Positions 8,269 through 17,665 are shown, counted from the first letter of the stretch. The stretch: 64,000 bases of DNA from Micromonospora zamorensis (GCF_900090275.1 NZ_LT607755.1:3782001-3846000); one strand, 5' to 3'. Program-made: numbers and translations. Notes: generated by a model from the sequence alone, not told the origin.

Positions 8269-9369
8269 TTACGCGTTCCAGGCCTCGACCGGGGTGAGCG
8301 GGACCGGTTCGGGCCGCTCCGCCACCGTCGTCAGCTCGATCCGCCGTCCCTCGGCGGCCGACCGGAGCAGGGTGGTCATCGTTTCGAGGACGTGCAGCGC
8401 GACGTCGCCGCCCGCCCGTGGCGGACGCTGACCGTCGGCCCTGACCAGGTCGATCAGACCGATGCCTCGGGAGGCCTGGGCGTAACCGGCGCGGGGTTCG
8501 AGGACGCGCCACCCGGTGCCGCCGAGCGCGAACAGGCGGACCTCACCGTCGAAGTAGTTCGGGTCCGGCACGGCGAGCGTGCCGGTCTCCCCGTGCACCT
8601 CGATCGGTGCGGCCGTCGTCGCGACGCCGTCGAAGCTCGTCGTGATGGTGGAGAGAGCGCCGTTGGTGTGCTCCAGCACGCCGCTGACGTGGGTGTCCAC
8701 CTCCACCGGAACCCGCTGGCCGGTGCGCGGGCCCGAACCGATGACGCGCTCGGCGCGCAGGCGGCTGGCGGCTCCGACCACCGCGCGCACCGGGCCGAGC
8801 AGGTGGATGAGCGCCGAGATGTAGTACGGCCCCATGTCCAGCAACGGGCCGCCGCCCGGGGCGTAGTAGAAGTCGGGGTTGGGGTGCCAGCGCTCGTGCC
8901 CCGCCGTGACCATGACGGCCGACGCGGACAGCGGGCGTCCGATGAGCCCGCCGTCGATCGCCGCCCGCGCTGTCTGCGTACCCGTGCCCAGGACGGTGTC
9001 CGGCGCGCAGCCGACGCGGACGCCGGCCGAGGCGGCCCGTTCGATGATCGAGCGGCCGTCCGGGAACGTCACGGCGAGCGGCTTCTCGACATACACGTTC
9101 TTGCCCGCCTCGATCGCGCCGAGCGAGATGTCGGCGTGTGCCGCGGGGATCGTGAGGTTGAGTACCGTCTGCACGTCCGGGCGGGCGAGCAGGTGCTCGA
9201 CGCTCAACGCCTCGGCCCCGGGAATCGTGGCGGCGACCGCGGCCGACCGGGAGGCGTCGAGGTCGGCCAGTGCGGCGATGCTCACCGCGGGGTGGTTGGC
9301 GAGCGTGTCCAGGTAGGCGCGGGAGATGACCCCGAGACCTACGACGCCGACGCGGTGCGGGTCGCCCAC
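8269..9369 (-). CDS. Gfo/Idh/MocA-family oxidoreductase
   Basis: 366 residues. The GTG at 9369 is chosen because AGAGGGGG lies about 9 bases upstream; it overlaps the end of the ThuA-like gene by 31 bases. An N-terminal Rossmann domain carries VGVVGLGVIS, and the family signature EKPLAVT (about residue 95) contains the Lys that contacts the cofactor and substrate. The C-terminal alpha/beta domain includes GGGPLLDMGPYYISALIHLLG, typical of GFO_IDH_MocA_C. It probably oxidises or epimerises a sugar or sugar derivative with NAD(P). Pairing with a ThuA protein is common in carbohydrate loci. Confidence 0.9.
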   Translation of the reverse strand: MGDPHRVGVVGLGVISRAYLDTLANHPAVSIAALADLDASRSAAVAATIPGAEALSVEHLLARPDVQTVLNLTIPAAHADISLGAIEAGKNVYVEKPLAVTFPDGRSIIERAASAGVRVGCAPDTVLGTGTQTARAAIDGGLIGRPLSASAVMVTAGHERWHPNPDFYYAPGGGPLLDMGPYYISALIHLLGPVRAVVGAASRLRAERVIGSGPRTGQRVPVEVDTHVSGVLEHTNGALSTITTSFDGVATTAAPIEVHGETGTLAVPDPNYFDGEVRLFALGGTGWRVLEPRAGYAQASRGIGLIDLVRADGQRPPRAGGDVALHVLETMTTLLRSAAEGRRIELTTVAERPEPVPLTPVEAWNA

Positions 9370-10049
9370 ACCATCCCCCTCTCGATGACGGTACGGACGC
9401 CCGCGTGCTCCAGCACGTCGAGGCTGTGCCCCGGGGTCGTCACGACGATGCGCCCGGCACCCCAGAGCCGGGTCCAGATCGCCGGCGAGGTGACCGGGCG
9501 GTGCCACGGGTGCCACGCCTGCGTCGGGTGGGTGGTGACGGCCAGTATGTCGATCAGGTCGTCGTGCAGCACCCAGTACTGCTCGGTGACCAGGTCGAAG
9601 TCCTCGATGCCCGCGGTGATGGGATGCTCCCGGCCGAGGTCGGTGATGCGCACCGTGTGCGGCAGGAAGTTGTCCTCCGGGCCACCGTGGCGCTCACACG
9701 GTTCCTTGCCCGGATGGGTCGCGAACTGCCCGCCAACCAGTTGGAGATAGTCGGACGACGCGCGGAACGAGTCCACGATGCCGCCGTGCCAGCCGGTGAA
9801 GCCCGTGCCGGCGACGACTGCCGCGCTGAGACCCGCCAGCTGGTCGGAGGTGATCTGCGACATCGTCACGCACTGCACGACGAGGTCGGTGTCGGCCATC
9901 TCGGCGGCATCGGCGTAGATCTCCGTCGACTCCTCGACCCGTACGGCGTAGCCGCTGCGTTCGAGGAAGGGGAGGAACAACTCCGTCGCCTCGACCGGTT
10001 GGTGCCCCTCCCAGCCACCTCGGACCACCAGTGCTCTGCGCTGCGTCAC
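9339..10049 (-). CDS. ThuA-like domain protein (trehalose utilisation family)
   Basis: 236 residues from GTG 10049, with GGGAGGGAG as ribosome-binding site. The class I glutamine-amidotransferase-like ThuA fold is recognisable from ALVVRGGWEGHQP, the GTGFTGWHGG loop, the GGQFATHP segment and the late W-x-R-x-WGAGRIVVTTPGHS stretch. ThuA proteins are linked to disaccharide and keto-sugar metabolism, but no reaction is agreed. It sits between murQ and the Gfo/Idh gene on the same strand, so a role in processing an amino-sugar derivative is suggested by context only. Confidence 0.87.
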   Translation of the reverse strand: MTQRRALVVRGGWEGHQPVEATELFLPFLERSGYAVRVEESTEIYADAAEMADTDLVVQCVTMSQITSDQLAGLSAAVVAGTGFTGWHGGIVDSFRASSDYLQLVGGQFATHPGKEPCERHGGPEDNFLPHTVRITDLGREHPITAGIEDFDLVTEQYWVLHDDLIDILAVTTHPTQAWHPWHRPVTSPAIWTRLWGAGRIVVTTPGHSLDVLEHAGVRTVIERGMVWATRTASAS

Positions 10050-10196
10050 AGTCGCTCCCTCCCCCGGCCCGTCGCCACCGGGCTGGCCGCTCCCGCCCCG
10101 GTGACGAGCCGCCGATTCGCGTGCCTTGCGGGCACCGAAACCGTACTCGGAGGACACCACTGAGGACAGTGGCCGGGTGCCGCCTGCCGCAGTGGC

Positions 10197-11090
10197 TCAG
10201 GCCGCTACGGCCGCCCGGACGTCGTCGTCGGCGGCGCGCAGCCGTGCGGCGGCCTCTTCGGCGGTGCAGTGCGCGAGCAGCAGCACGATGGCCGTCTTGG
10301 CGTGCCCGTGTGCCGCCGCGAGCGCCTGCGTGGCGGTGTCGAGATCGGTGTGGGCGGCTTCGGCGACGATCCGACGCGCCCGGTCGACGAGCTTCTCGTT
10401 GGTGGCGTTCATGTCCACCATCAGATTGCCGTAGACCTTGCCGAGCCGGGCCATCGTGGCGGTCGAGAGCATGTTGCAGACCAGCTTCTCGGCGGTGCCG
10501 GCCTTGAGGCGCGTGGAGCCGGTGAGGACCTCGGGACCGGTGGGCACCTCGATGGCGACGTCGGCGTGCCGGCTGATCACCGCGTCGGAGTTGCAGGCGA
10601 CGGAGACGGTCGTCGCGCCGAGCGCGCGGGCGTGGGCCAACCCGCCGACCACGTACGGGGTACGGCCGCTGGCGGCGAGCCCGACCACCGTGTCGCGGGC
10701 GGTCAGGCCGACCGCGTCGAGGTCGGCGACGGCACCGGCCGGATCGTCCTCGGCGCCCTCGACGGCGACACCGAAGGCCCCGGCCCCGCCGGCGAGCAGG
10801 CCGAGAACCCGGTCGGGCGGCGTACCGAAGGTGGGTGGGCACTCGACGGCGTCGAGCATGCCGATCCGGCCGCTGGTGCCGGCACCGAGATAGATGAGTC
10901 GCCCGCCCTGTCGGAGCGACGCCACGACGACGTCGACGGCGGCCGCGATGTCCGGCACGGCCCGGCGGACGACCTCCGCGACCGAGCGGTCCTCGTCGTT
11001 CATCGCGAGGAGCAGCTCGGTGGGGGACATCTGGTCGAGGTCGCTGGTGCGGTCGTTGCGAGTCTCGGTGCCGAGGGTGCTGAGGTCCAC
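10197..11090 (-). CDS. murQ: N-acetylmuramic acid 6-phosphate etherase
   Basis: 297 residues from GTG 11090, the usual MurQ length (an in-frame ATG at 11147 is possible). The SIS domain has YLGAGTSGRIGMLDAVECPPTFG, with the presumed catalytic Glu in VECPP, plus GLAASGRTPYVVGGL, the TRLKAGTAEKLVCNMLSTATM block and KVYGNLMVDMNATNEKL. MurQ splits MurNAc-6-phosphate into GlcNAc-6-phosphate and D-lactate. This fits a divergent operon with an anhydroMurNAc kinase and a D-lactate-type dehydrogenase. It acts in the cytoplasm in cell-wall recycling or scavenging. Confidence 0.95.
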   Translation of the reverse strand: MDLSTLGTETRNDRTSDLDQMSPTELLLAMNDEDRSVAEVVRRAVPDIAAAVDVVVASLRQGGRLIYLGAGTSGRIGMLDAVECPPTFGTPPDRVLGLLAGGAGAFGVAVEGAEDDPAGAVADLDAVGLTARDTVVGLAASGRTPYVVGGLAHARALGATTVSVACNSDAVISRHADVAIEVPTGPEVLTGSTRLKAGTAEKLVCNMLSTATMARLGKVYGNLMVDMNATNEKLVDRARRIVAEAAHTDLDTATQALAAAHGHAKTAIVLLLAHCTAEEAAARLRAADDDVRAAVAA

Positions 11091-11274
11091 GGGGTGGTCG
11101 TTCCTCTCGCTGGTGAACACATCGCCGTCCGACGGGAGGCGGCTCACCGGCGCGCGTTCCCCATATCAGCAGGCTGGAGGCTCAGCGTAGCCAGCCCGGG
11201 CCCGCTCTGGCAAAAAGTTTCGCGTTACTCTCGGCTAGCGTCGCTTATTGACAACCGCTGGTAGGGAGCGAGCC
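11091..11274. promoter_or_regulatory. Divergent promoter region of the MurNAc island
   Basis: 184 bp separating murQ (left) from the symporter-anmK-dehydrogenase operon (right). It contains an inverted repeat GGCTGG-N13-CCAGCC (11172-11196) and an A/T-rich patch with a partial dyad (GCAAAAAGTTTCGC, 11210-11223) that could be a regulator site. No RpiR- or ROK-type regulator gene is adjacent. The symporter ribosome-binding site GTAGGGAG lies at its right end. Confidence 0.4.
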
Positions 11275-12834
11275 GTGCGTCAACTCGACCTTGTCGTGAT
11301 CGTGCTGTACCTCGTGGTGATCGCCTTCGTCGGACTTCGCCTGTCCGGCAAACAGAAGTCCGCCAAGGACTACTTCGTGGGCGAAGGTCGACTGCCCTGG
11401 TGGACCGTTTCGTTCTCCGTGGTCGCCACCGAGACCAGCGTCCTGACCGTGATCAGCGTGCCCGGTGGTGCCTACAGCGGTCAGGGGTTCGGCAACGTCG
11501 AGCTGGCCCTGGGTTACGTCATCGGTCGCGTCGTCGTGGCCGCGGTGCTCATCCCGCTCTACAAACGGGGTGGCTTCGTCAGTGCCTATCAGTACCTTGG
11601 CGAGCGGTTTGGCCTGAAACTTCAGGGTCTGGCGTCGGTCACGTTCGTCTTCACCCGACTGCTCGCCGAGGGCGTACGACTGTTCGCCTCGGCCATCCCG
11701 ATCAAGCTTCTCCTCGACGAGCTCGGCCTGAACGTCGGCTACCAGGCCATCATCGTCGTCCTCACCCTCATCACGGTGATCTACACCTACCTCGGTGGCA
11801 TCAAGGCGGTCATCTGGACCGATGCCATCCAGATGGGGCTCTACCTGGGCGGGGCGATCCTCGCCATCGCGGTGCTCAGCCACGCCGTCGGCGGCGACGG
11901 CTACGCGCAGGCGCTCGACGCCGGCAAGTTCCACCTCTTCGACACCAACTTCGACCTCGCGCACGTGCTCACCAGCCCGTTCGCCCTGCCGACCGCGATC
12001 ATCGGCGGTGCGATCTTCGCGATGGCCAGCCACGGCTCGGACCAGCTGATCGTCCAGCGCATCCTGTCCACCCGCACCCTGCGTGACGGCCAGAAGGCGA
12101 TGATCTCCTCGGGCATCTTCGTCGTCATCCAGTTCGCGGCGTTCTCCCTGGTCGGTGCGCTGCTGTGGTCGTACAACAAGGGTCAGACCTTCAAGGAACT
12201 CGGCCTGGACAGCAGCGACAACCTCTACCCGAACTTCATCCTGCACGCCCTGCCGGTGGGCATCTCGGGTCTGCTGGTGGCGGGCATCCTCGGCGCGGCG
12301 ATGGGTTCGCTGTCGTCGGCGCTGAACTCGATGTCGAACTCCACCGTCGCCGACTTCATCCACAGCTTCTTCCGCAAGGTCCCGTCGGACGACGCGATGC
12401 TCCGGCTCGCCCGGGTGATGACCCTGGTGTGGGCGGTGCTGATGGCGATCTTCGCCTGCGCGTTCAGCTCCAGCACCGGGAACGTCTACCTGACCGGCCT
12501 GACCATCGCCGGCTACACCTACGGGGCGCTGCTCGGGGCCTTCCTGCTCGGCCGTCTTGTCAAGCGGGCGAACCAGGTCGACGCGGTGATCGCCTTCCTC
12601 GTCACCGTGGTGGTGATGACCTACATCGTCCGCTACGTCAAGATCGACGTCACGACGGCCGGGACCACCACCGCCACCGCCATCGCCGCGCAGTGGCTGG
12701 TCCCGATCGGCGTTCTGATCACCCTGGTCGTCGGCGCGGTGTCGAGCCGGTTCCACCCGGCCCCGACGACGTTCTACGACCATGGACGCACCGACGAGGT
12801 CGACGACGCGGCAGCCCCCGCCGGCCGGGCATGA
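11275..12834 (+). CDS. Sodium:solute symporter (SSS/SGLT family)
   Basis: 519 residues from GTG 11275 with GTAGGGAG upstream (TTG 11248 is an unlikely alternative). About thirteen to fourteen membrane helices. SSS signatures include the beginning YLVVIAFVGLRLSGKQKSAKDYFVGEGRLPWW, typical of the sugar branch, and GLLVAGILGAAMGSLSSALNSMSNSTVADF (the second family motif with its Ser-rich helix). It should import a solute with sodium. Since the stop codon abuts the anmK gene and murQ is divergent, the likely cargo is MurNAc, anhydroMurNAc or a muropeptide sugar. The cargo is inferred from context, not from sequence. Confidence 0.92.
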   Translation: MRQLDLVVIVLYLVVIAFVGLRLSGKQKSAKDYFVGEGRLPWWTVSFSVVATETSVLTVISVPGGAYSGQGFGNVELALGYVIGRVVVAAVLIPLYKRGGFVSAYQYLGERFGLKLQGLASVTFVFTRLLAEGVRLFASAIPIKLLLDELGLNVGYQAIIVVLTLITVIYTYLGGIKAVIWTDAIQMGLYLGGAILAIAVLSHAVGGDGYAQALDAGKFHLFDTNFDLAHVLTSPFALPTAIIGGAIFAMASHGSDQLIVQRILSTRTLRDGQKAMISSGIFVVIQFAAFSLVGALLWSYNKGQTFKELGLDSSDNLYPNFILHALPVGISGLLVAGILGAAMGSLSSALNSMSNSTVADFIHSFFRKVPSDDAMLRLARVMTLVWAVLMAIFACAFSSSTGNVYLTGLTIAGYTYGALLGAFLLGRLVKRANQVDAVIAFLVTVVVMTYIVRYVKIDVTTAGTTTATAIAAQWLVPIGVLITLVVGAVSSRFHPAPTTFYDHGRTDEVDDAAAPAGRA

Positions 12835-12845
12835 AGGAGGACGTG

Positions 12846-14042
12846 ATGCGCGTGATCGGCCTGATGTCCGGGACTTCCTACGACGGCATCGAAGCCGCCG
12901 CGGCCGAGTTCGACCTGAGCGGCGACACCCTGCGGATGCGAACGCTGGGCCGGCTCAGCCACCCGTACCCCGACCGGCTGCGCGCCCAGATCGCCGCCGC
13001 CCTTCCGCCCGCGGCGACCAGCACCGAGGCGATCTGCGTGCTGGACACCGGCGTCGGCCAGGCCTTCGCCGAGGCCGGCGTGCGGGCTCTCGCGGAGCTG
13101 TGCGACGGTCAGGCCGACCTGGTCGTCTCGCACGGCCAGACGATGCACCACTGGGTCGAGGCCGGAGTGGTCCGGGGCACGCTCCAACTGGGTCAGCCGG
13201 CCTGGATCGCCGAGGCCACCGGCCTTCCGGTCGTGGCCGACCTGCGCAGCCGCGACGTCGCAGCCGGCGGCCAGGGCGCTCCCCTGGTCGCCCTCTTCGA
13301 CGCGCTGCTGCTGGGTGGCCTGCCCGGCGTCCCCGCCGCGCTGAACCTGGGCGGCATCGCCAACATCACGGTCGTCGCGCCCGACGCGGAGCCCCTCGCG
13401 TTCGACACCGGGCCGGCGAACGCGCTCCTCGACGTCGCCGCCCGCCACTTCAGCGGGGGCACCGAGGAATACGACCGGGACGGGCGCGGGGCTGCCGCCG
13501 GGCAGGTGGACCCGGTCCTGCTGCGGCGGCTGCTCGACGAGCCGTACTACCGGCTGCCCGGCCCGAAGAGCACCGGCAAGGAACTGTTCCACCTTCCCTA
13601 CCTGCTCGCCGCCCTCGCCGACGCGCCCACGCCGGATCCGCAGGACGTGCTGGCCACGCTCACCCGGCTGACCGCAGTCACGGTGGCCGAGGCCTGCCGC
13701 GACCATCGCGTCACCCGGCTGATCGTCTCCGGCGGCGGCGCACGCAACCCGACGCTGATGCGCATGATCGCCGAGGAGCTGCCGGGCGTCGACCTGACGT
13801 CCAGCGACGACATGGGTGTCGCGTCGGACGCCAAGGAGGCGCTGGCCTTCGCGCTGCTGGGCTACCTGACCGTGCACGGGCTGCCCAGCGCCCTACCGTC
13901 GGGCACCGGCGCGCGGCACGCCTCCGTTCTCGGCAGCATCACCCCCGGCCGGCAGCCGCTGCGGTTGCCGGCGCCGGTCGACACCGCTCCCCGCCGCCTG
14001 CTGATCGCCGGCCGTCCCGCCGTGCCACCGGTGGCCGGCTGA
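12846..14042 (+). CDS. anmK: Anhydro-N-acetylmuramic acid kinase
   Basis: 398 residues. ATG 12846 is chosen because AAGGAGG lies 5 bases before it; another ATG at 12831 overlaps the symporter stop. The family opening VIGLMSGTSYDGIEAAAAEF is present, as are the sugar/ATP-binding LNLGGIANITVV, FDTGPANALLD and VSGGGARNPTLM. AnmK opens the 1,6-anhydro ring of anhMurNAc and phosphorylates it to MurNAc-6-phosphate, the substrate of the divergently encoded MurQ. It completes a coherent two-step route. Confidence 0.95.
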   Translation: MRVIGLMSGTSYDGIEAAAAEFDLSGDTLRMRTLGRLSHPYPDRLRAQIAAALPPAATSTEAICVLDTGVGQAFAEAGVRALAELCDGQADLVVSHGQTMHHWVEAGVVRGTLQLGQPAWIAEATGLPVVADLRSRDVAAGGQGAPLVALFDALLLGGLPGVPAALNLGGIANITVVAPDAEPLAFDTGPANALLDVAARHFSGGTEEYDRDGRGAAAGQVDPVLLRRLLDEPYYRLPGPKSTGKELFHLPYLLAALADAPTPDPQDVLATLTRLTAVTVAEACRDHRVTRLIVSGGGARNPTLMRMIAEELPGVDLTSSDDMGVASDAKEALAFALLGYLTVHGLPSALPSGTGARHASVLGSITPGRQPLRLPAPVDTAPRRLLIAGRPAVPPVAG

Positions 14043-14066
14043 CCACGTTCCCGGGAGGATCCGCCC

Positions 14067-16931
14067 ATGCACCCCGTCGTAGGACCACCCGCACCGACCG
14101 CAGCTCGCGCCCGCGAGGTCGCCGAGCTGCTGCGCTCGCGCCTCGACGACCCGACCCGGGCCAGCGCCGAGCTGCCCCGACGGTTGGCGGCGGCGCACGA
14201 CGCCTCGCCGTACCTGTTCGAGCCGCAGGCCGTCGTTCGCGCCGCCTCGACGGCCGAGGTGGGGGCGCTGATGGCCGGTGCACGGGAGGCCGGCGTACCG
14301 CTGACCCTGCGCGGCGGTGGCACCAGCCTCGCCGGGCAGGCCGGCGGCGCGGGGGTGCTGGTCGACGTGCGCACCGACTGGCGGCACGCCGAGGTGCTCG
14401 ACGACGGTCGTCGCATCCGGCTCCAGCCCGGCCTGACGATCCGGCAGGCCAACGCCCGGCTGGCCCGCTACCGACGCCGGCTCGGCCCGGACCCGGCCAG
14501 CGAGGCCGCGTGCACTGTGGGCGGCATGGTGGCCAACAACTCCAGCGGGATGACCTGCGGCACCACCGACAACGCGTACCGCACCATGGAATCGCTGCGC
14601 TTCGTCCTCCCGTCCGGCACCGTCGTCGACTCCGCCGCACGCGACGCCGACGACCGGCTGCGCGCCGACGAGCCCGAGCTGCACGCCGGGCTGCTGCGCC
14701 TACGCGACCGGGTGCGCTCGGCACCGGGGTCGCGCGCCACCATCGAGCGGCTGTTCGCCATGAAGAACACCATGGGGTACGGGCTGAACTCCCTGCTCGA
14801 CCACAGCAGCCCGGTCGAGATGCTGGCCCACCTGATGATCGGCAGCGAGGGCACGCTCGGCTTCGTGGCCGAGGCCGTCTTCCGTACCGTCGAGATCCAC
14901 GAGCACGCCGCCACCGGCCTGCTGATCCTGCCCGGGCTCACCGGCGCCACCGACGCGCTGCCCGCCCTGCTCGCCGCCGGTGCCCGTACCGCCGAGCTGC
15001 TCGACGCGGCCGCCCTGCGGGTCAGCCAGCGCGACCCGGGTGCGAGCCCGGCCCTGCGCGGCCTGACGGTCGCCGGGCACGCAGCGCTGCTGGTGGAGTT
15101 CGCCGAGGACAGCGCGGAGCGGTTGGCCGCGACGCTGGCCGACGCTCGGGGAGTGCTCGACCGGCTGCCCGCCGTCACCGGCACCGAGCTGACCCGCGAC
15201 CCGCGCGAACGGGCGCGGCTCTGGCACCTGCGCAAGGGCCTCTACACGGCGGTCGCCGGTGCCCGCCCGCCCGGCACCACCGCCCTGCTGGAGGACGTCG
15301 CGGTGCCGCTGCCGCGCCTGACCGGCACCTGCGACGGACTGATCGGCCTGTTCGACAGGCACGGCTACTCCGACGCGGTGATCTTCGGGCACGCCCGGGA
15401 CGGCAACCTGCACTTCATGCTGACGCAGTCCTTCGACACACCGGCCGAGATCGACCGCTACGCCCGGTTCACCGACGACATGGTCGACCTCGTGCTGGCC
15501 GAGGGGGGAACACTCAAGGCGGAGCACGGCACCGGCCGGGCCATGGCACCCTTCGTCCGCCGCCAGTACGGCGACGAGCTGTACGACGTGATGCGCGAAC
15601 TCAAGCGGCTGTGCGACCCGAGTGGCCTGCTCAACCCCGGTGTGCTGCTCAACGACGACCCGACAGTGCATCTGCGCCAGCTCAAGGCCGTCCCGACGGT
15701 CGACCCCGAGCTGGACGCCTGCGTCGAGTGTGGCTACTGCGAGCCGGTGTGCCCCACCGCCGACGTGACCACCACGCCCCGGCAGCGCATCGTCCTGCAA
15801 CGACAGATCGCCCTCGCCACCGCCGCCGGCGACGAGGAGCGCCGCCGGGAGCTGACCACCGACTACGAGTACGCGGCGGTGGACAGTTGCGCCGCGGACA
15901 GCCTCTGCGTCACCGCCTGCCCGGTCGGAATCGACACCGGAGCGGCGATGAAGCGACTGCGCGCCGAACGGCACGGCCCGCTCGCCCAGCGCACCGCCCG
16001 CGCCGCCGCGCGGCACTGGAAGGGTGCCGTGACCGGCGTCCGGGTGGGCCTGAGCGCCGCCCACGCCGTGCCGACGCCGGTGACCCGTGCCGCCACCGGG
16101 GTGATCCGAGGGCTCGGTGCGAGCGAACTCGTGCCCCCGTGGAGCGACGACATGCCACGCGCCGGCGCTCCCCGCCCCGCCCCCCGCAGCGCGCCGGACG
16201 CGCAGGCGGTGTTCTTCGCGGCCTGCGTCGGCAGCCTCTTCGCGCCCGAGGACGGCCCGGCCGGCGGCTCGGCGGCAGCGTTCCTGCGCCTGTGCGACCT
16301 GGCGGGCGTGCCGCTCGTCGTGCCCGCGACGGCGGGCCTGTGCTGCGGAACGCCCTGGCAGTCCAAGGGTTACCCCGCCGGCCACCGCGAGATGGCCGAG
16401 CGGACCCTCGCCGCGCTGTGGACGGCCAGCGACGAGGGCCGCCTGCCCATCGTGTGTGACGCCTCGTCCTGCACCCACGGGCTGGCCCAGCTGACCGCCG
16501 CGCTGGCCGAGGAGGACCAGGCGCGTTACCCCGACCTGCGCTTCGTCGACAGCGTGACGTTCACCGCCGAGCACCTCCTGCCGGCGCTGCCGGAGCCCCG
16601 GCGCCTGGGCTCGCTGGCCCTGCACCCCACCTGCTCCACAGTGCACCTGGGCGGCCTCGACGACCTGCGCGCCGTGGCACGGGCGGTCGCCGACACCGTG
16701 ACCGTGCCGGACAGCTGGGGGTGCTGCGCCTTCGCCGGCGACCGGGGGCTGCTGCATCCCGAGGTGACCGCCGGCGCCACCGCGGCTCAGGCCGCCGAGA
16801 TCAACCAGCGCGGCTACGACGCGTACGCCTCCTGCAACCGCACCTGCGAGATGGGCATGAGCCGGGCCACCGGGCAGCCGTACCGGCACGTGCTCCAGGT
16901 GCTCGTCGAGGCGGTCGAGCCGCTGGCGTAG
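14067..16931 (+). CDS. FAD-binding and Fe-S oxidoreductase, D-lactate dehydrogenase type
   Basis: 954 residues in three parts. An N-terminal FAD_binding_4 domain has LRGGGTSLAGQAGGAGVLVDV (about residues 75-95) and ACTVGGMVANNSSGM. A FAD-oxidase C-terminal domain contains FGHARDGNLHFM. From about residue 550 follow two 4Fe-4S motifs (CVECGYCEPVCP and CAADSLCVTACPVG) and two CCG-type cysteine clusters (CCGTPWQSKGY, CCAFAGDRG). This composition is that of the large DLD/GlcD-type D-2-hydroxyacid dehydrogenases. MurQ releases D-lactate, so oxidation of D-lactate to pyruvate with electrons to the quinone pool is a well-supported inference. It lies 24 bp after anmK. Confidence 0.88.
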   Translation: MHPVVGPPAPTAARAREVAELLRSRLDDPTRASAELPRRLAAAHDASPYLFEPQAVVRAASTAEVGALMAGAREAGVPLTLRGGGTSLAGQAGGAGVLVDVRTDWRHAEVLDDGRRIRLQPGLTIRQANARLARYRRRLGPDPASEAACTVGGMVANNSSGMTCGTTDNAYRTMESLRFVLPSGTVVDSAARDADDRLRADEPELHAGLLRLRDRVRSAPGSRATIERLFAMKNTMGYGLNSLLDHSSPVEMLAHLMIGSEGTLGFVAEAVFRTVEIHEHAATGLLILPGLTGATDALPALLAAGARTAELLDAAALRVSQRDPGASPALRGLTVAGHAALLVEFAEDSAERLAATLADARGVLDRLPAVTGTELTRDPRERARLWHLRKGLYTAVAGARPPGTTALLEDVAVPLPRLTGTCDGLIGLFDRHGYSDAVIFGHARDGNLHFMLTQSFDTPAEIDRYARFTDDMVDLVLAEGGTLKAEHGTGRAMAPFVRRQYGDELYDVMRELKRLCDPSGLLNPGVLLNDDPTVHLRQLKAVPTVDPELDACVECGYCEPVCPTADVTTTPRQRIVLQRQIALATAAGDEERRRELTTDYEYAAVDSCAADSLCVTACPVGIDTGAAMKRLRAERHGPLAQRTARAAARHWKGAVTGVRVGLSAAHAVPTPVTRAATGVIRGLGASELVPPWSDDMPRAGAPRPAPRSAPDAQAVFFAACVGSLFAPEDGPAGGSAAAFLRLCDLAGVPLVVPATAGLCCGTPWQSKGYPAGHREMAERTLAALWTASDEGRLPIVCDASSCTHGLAQLTAALAEEDQARYPDLRFVDSVTFTAEHLLPALPEPRRLGSLALHPTCSTVHLGGLDDLRAVARAVADTVTVPDSWGCCAFAGDRGLLHPEVTAGATAAQAAEINQRGYDAYASCNRTCEMGMSRATGQPYRHVLQVLVEAVEPLA

Positions 16932-16940
16932 CCGGACGGG

Positions 16941-17123
16941 CTACTCCTCCGGGACGCGCGGGCCCACCTCACCGCGCCTCAGGTGCTCCTCGTTGCGGTC
17001 GGCCTCGCTGTCGGCGTTCGCGGCGCCGGCGCCCGGGTCCGTCGTGCGGCGCCCCTCGGCATCCTGATACACCTCACCGGTTTCGAGGGCTCTGTCCTGC
17101 TGACTCTGCTCAGGGGTGGTCAT
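16941..17123 (-). CDS. Small hydrophilic protein, hypothetical
   Basis: 60 residues from ATG 17123, very rich in Glu, Asp, Arg and Ala (MTTPEQSQQDRALETGEV and a charged C-terminus ending in VPEE), no membrane segment or Cys. No clear ribosome-binding site is visible, but the codon bias is that of a coding frame. Small acidic disordered proteins of this kind are common in Micromonospora-type genomes. I do not recognise a family. It ends 10 bp from the convergent dehydrogenase gene. Confidence 0.5.
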   Translation of the reverse strand: MTTPEQSQQDRALETGEVYQDAEGRRTTDPGAGAANADSEADRNEEHLRRGEVGPRVPEE

Positions 17124-17665
17124 GAACGCCCAAATACCCTCCGGCCGCACCAACAAACGGTCACTGGCGTGAATGCCGCAATTTAATGGCCGATCATCGG
17201 TGCAATCCGGTTCGCCATGAAATGGGAACGGGATGGCTGCGAAAGCACTCCCGTACCGGAGTTCCACCATTCAGTCGAGAACCGGTCACGTGTTCGACCC
17301 GAGCGACCGACGGCAATGGACGAACGCGCACCGGCCCCGCACCGAAAGCATCGACGGCCGACACGATCTGTGGATCCCATCAAAGATCACGAGTGTGATG
17401 ATGTGACAGGGAAACGCATCGGAACAACGACAGCTGTCGCATGAACGACTGATCACCTTTACCGGCGTGGGTAGCTTCCGAGCCGTGGGGGCGACCGATC
17501 GTCGTGTCACAGCATCCCCGCGCCGCAGCCGCTTTGCCGGTGCCGCCGACCCAGGTCGACAAACCGTCACAGCAGGCTCGGATGCGAAGTCAGGAGCCAT
17601 TGCTGGACCGGGCCGCCGCGTGGGCGGATCCGGCCGTTGCTGGCATCACGAAGGAGACGGACGCG
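17124..17665. promoter_or_regulatory. Upstream region of the NRPS operon
   Basis: 542 bp with lower GC than its surroundings and no convincing gene. It should carry the promoter of the 24-kb biosynthetic operon. Visible elements are the dyad ATCAC-GAGT-GTGAT at 17386-17399, a possible -10 TAGCTT near 17472, and the AAGGAG ribosome-binding site at 17651-17656, nine bases before ATG 17666. The frame of the first NRPS is open back to 17504, but that part lacks family similarity. Confidence 0.55.
17386..17399. promoter_or_regulatory. Palindrome ATCAC-N4-GTGAT, possible operator
   Basis: A perfect 5-bp dyad with a 4-base centre about 270 bp upstream of the NRPS start, in a relatively AT-rich stretch. 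It could be a regulator site for the biosynthetic operon. No regulator gene lies in or next to the cluster, so the binding protein would be encoded elsewhere. Confidence 0.3.

Noticed and set aside
12782..16459. 1,225-codon plus-strand frame overlapping anmK and the dehydrogenase
   Set aside because: It is offset by one base from two well-supported genes and is almost wholly Arg/Pro/Ala.
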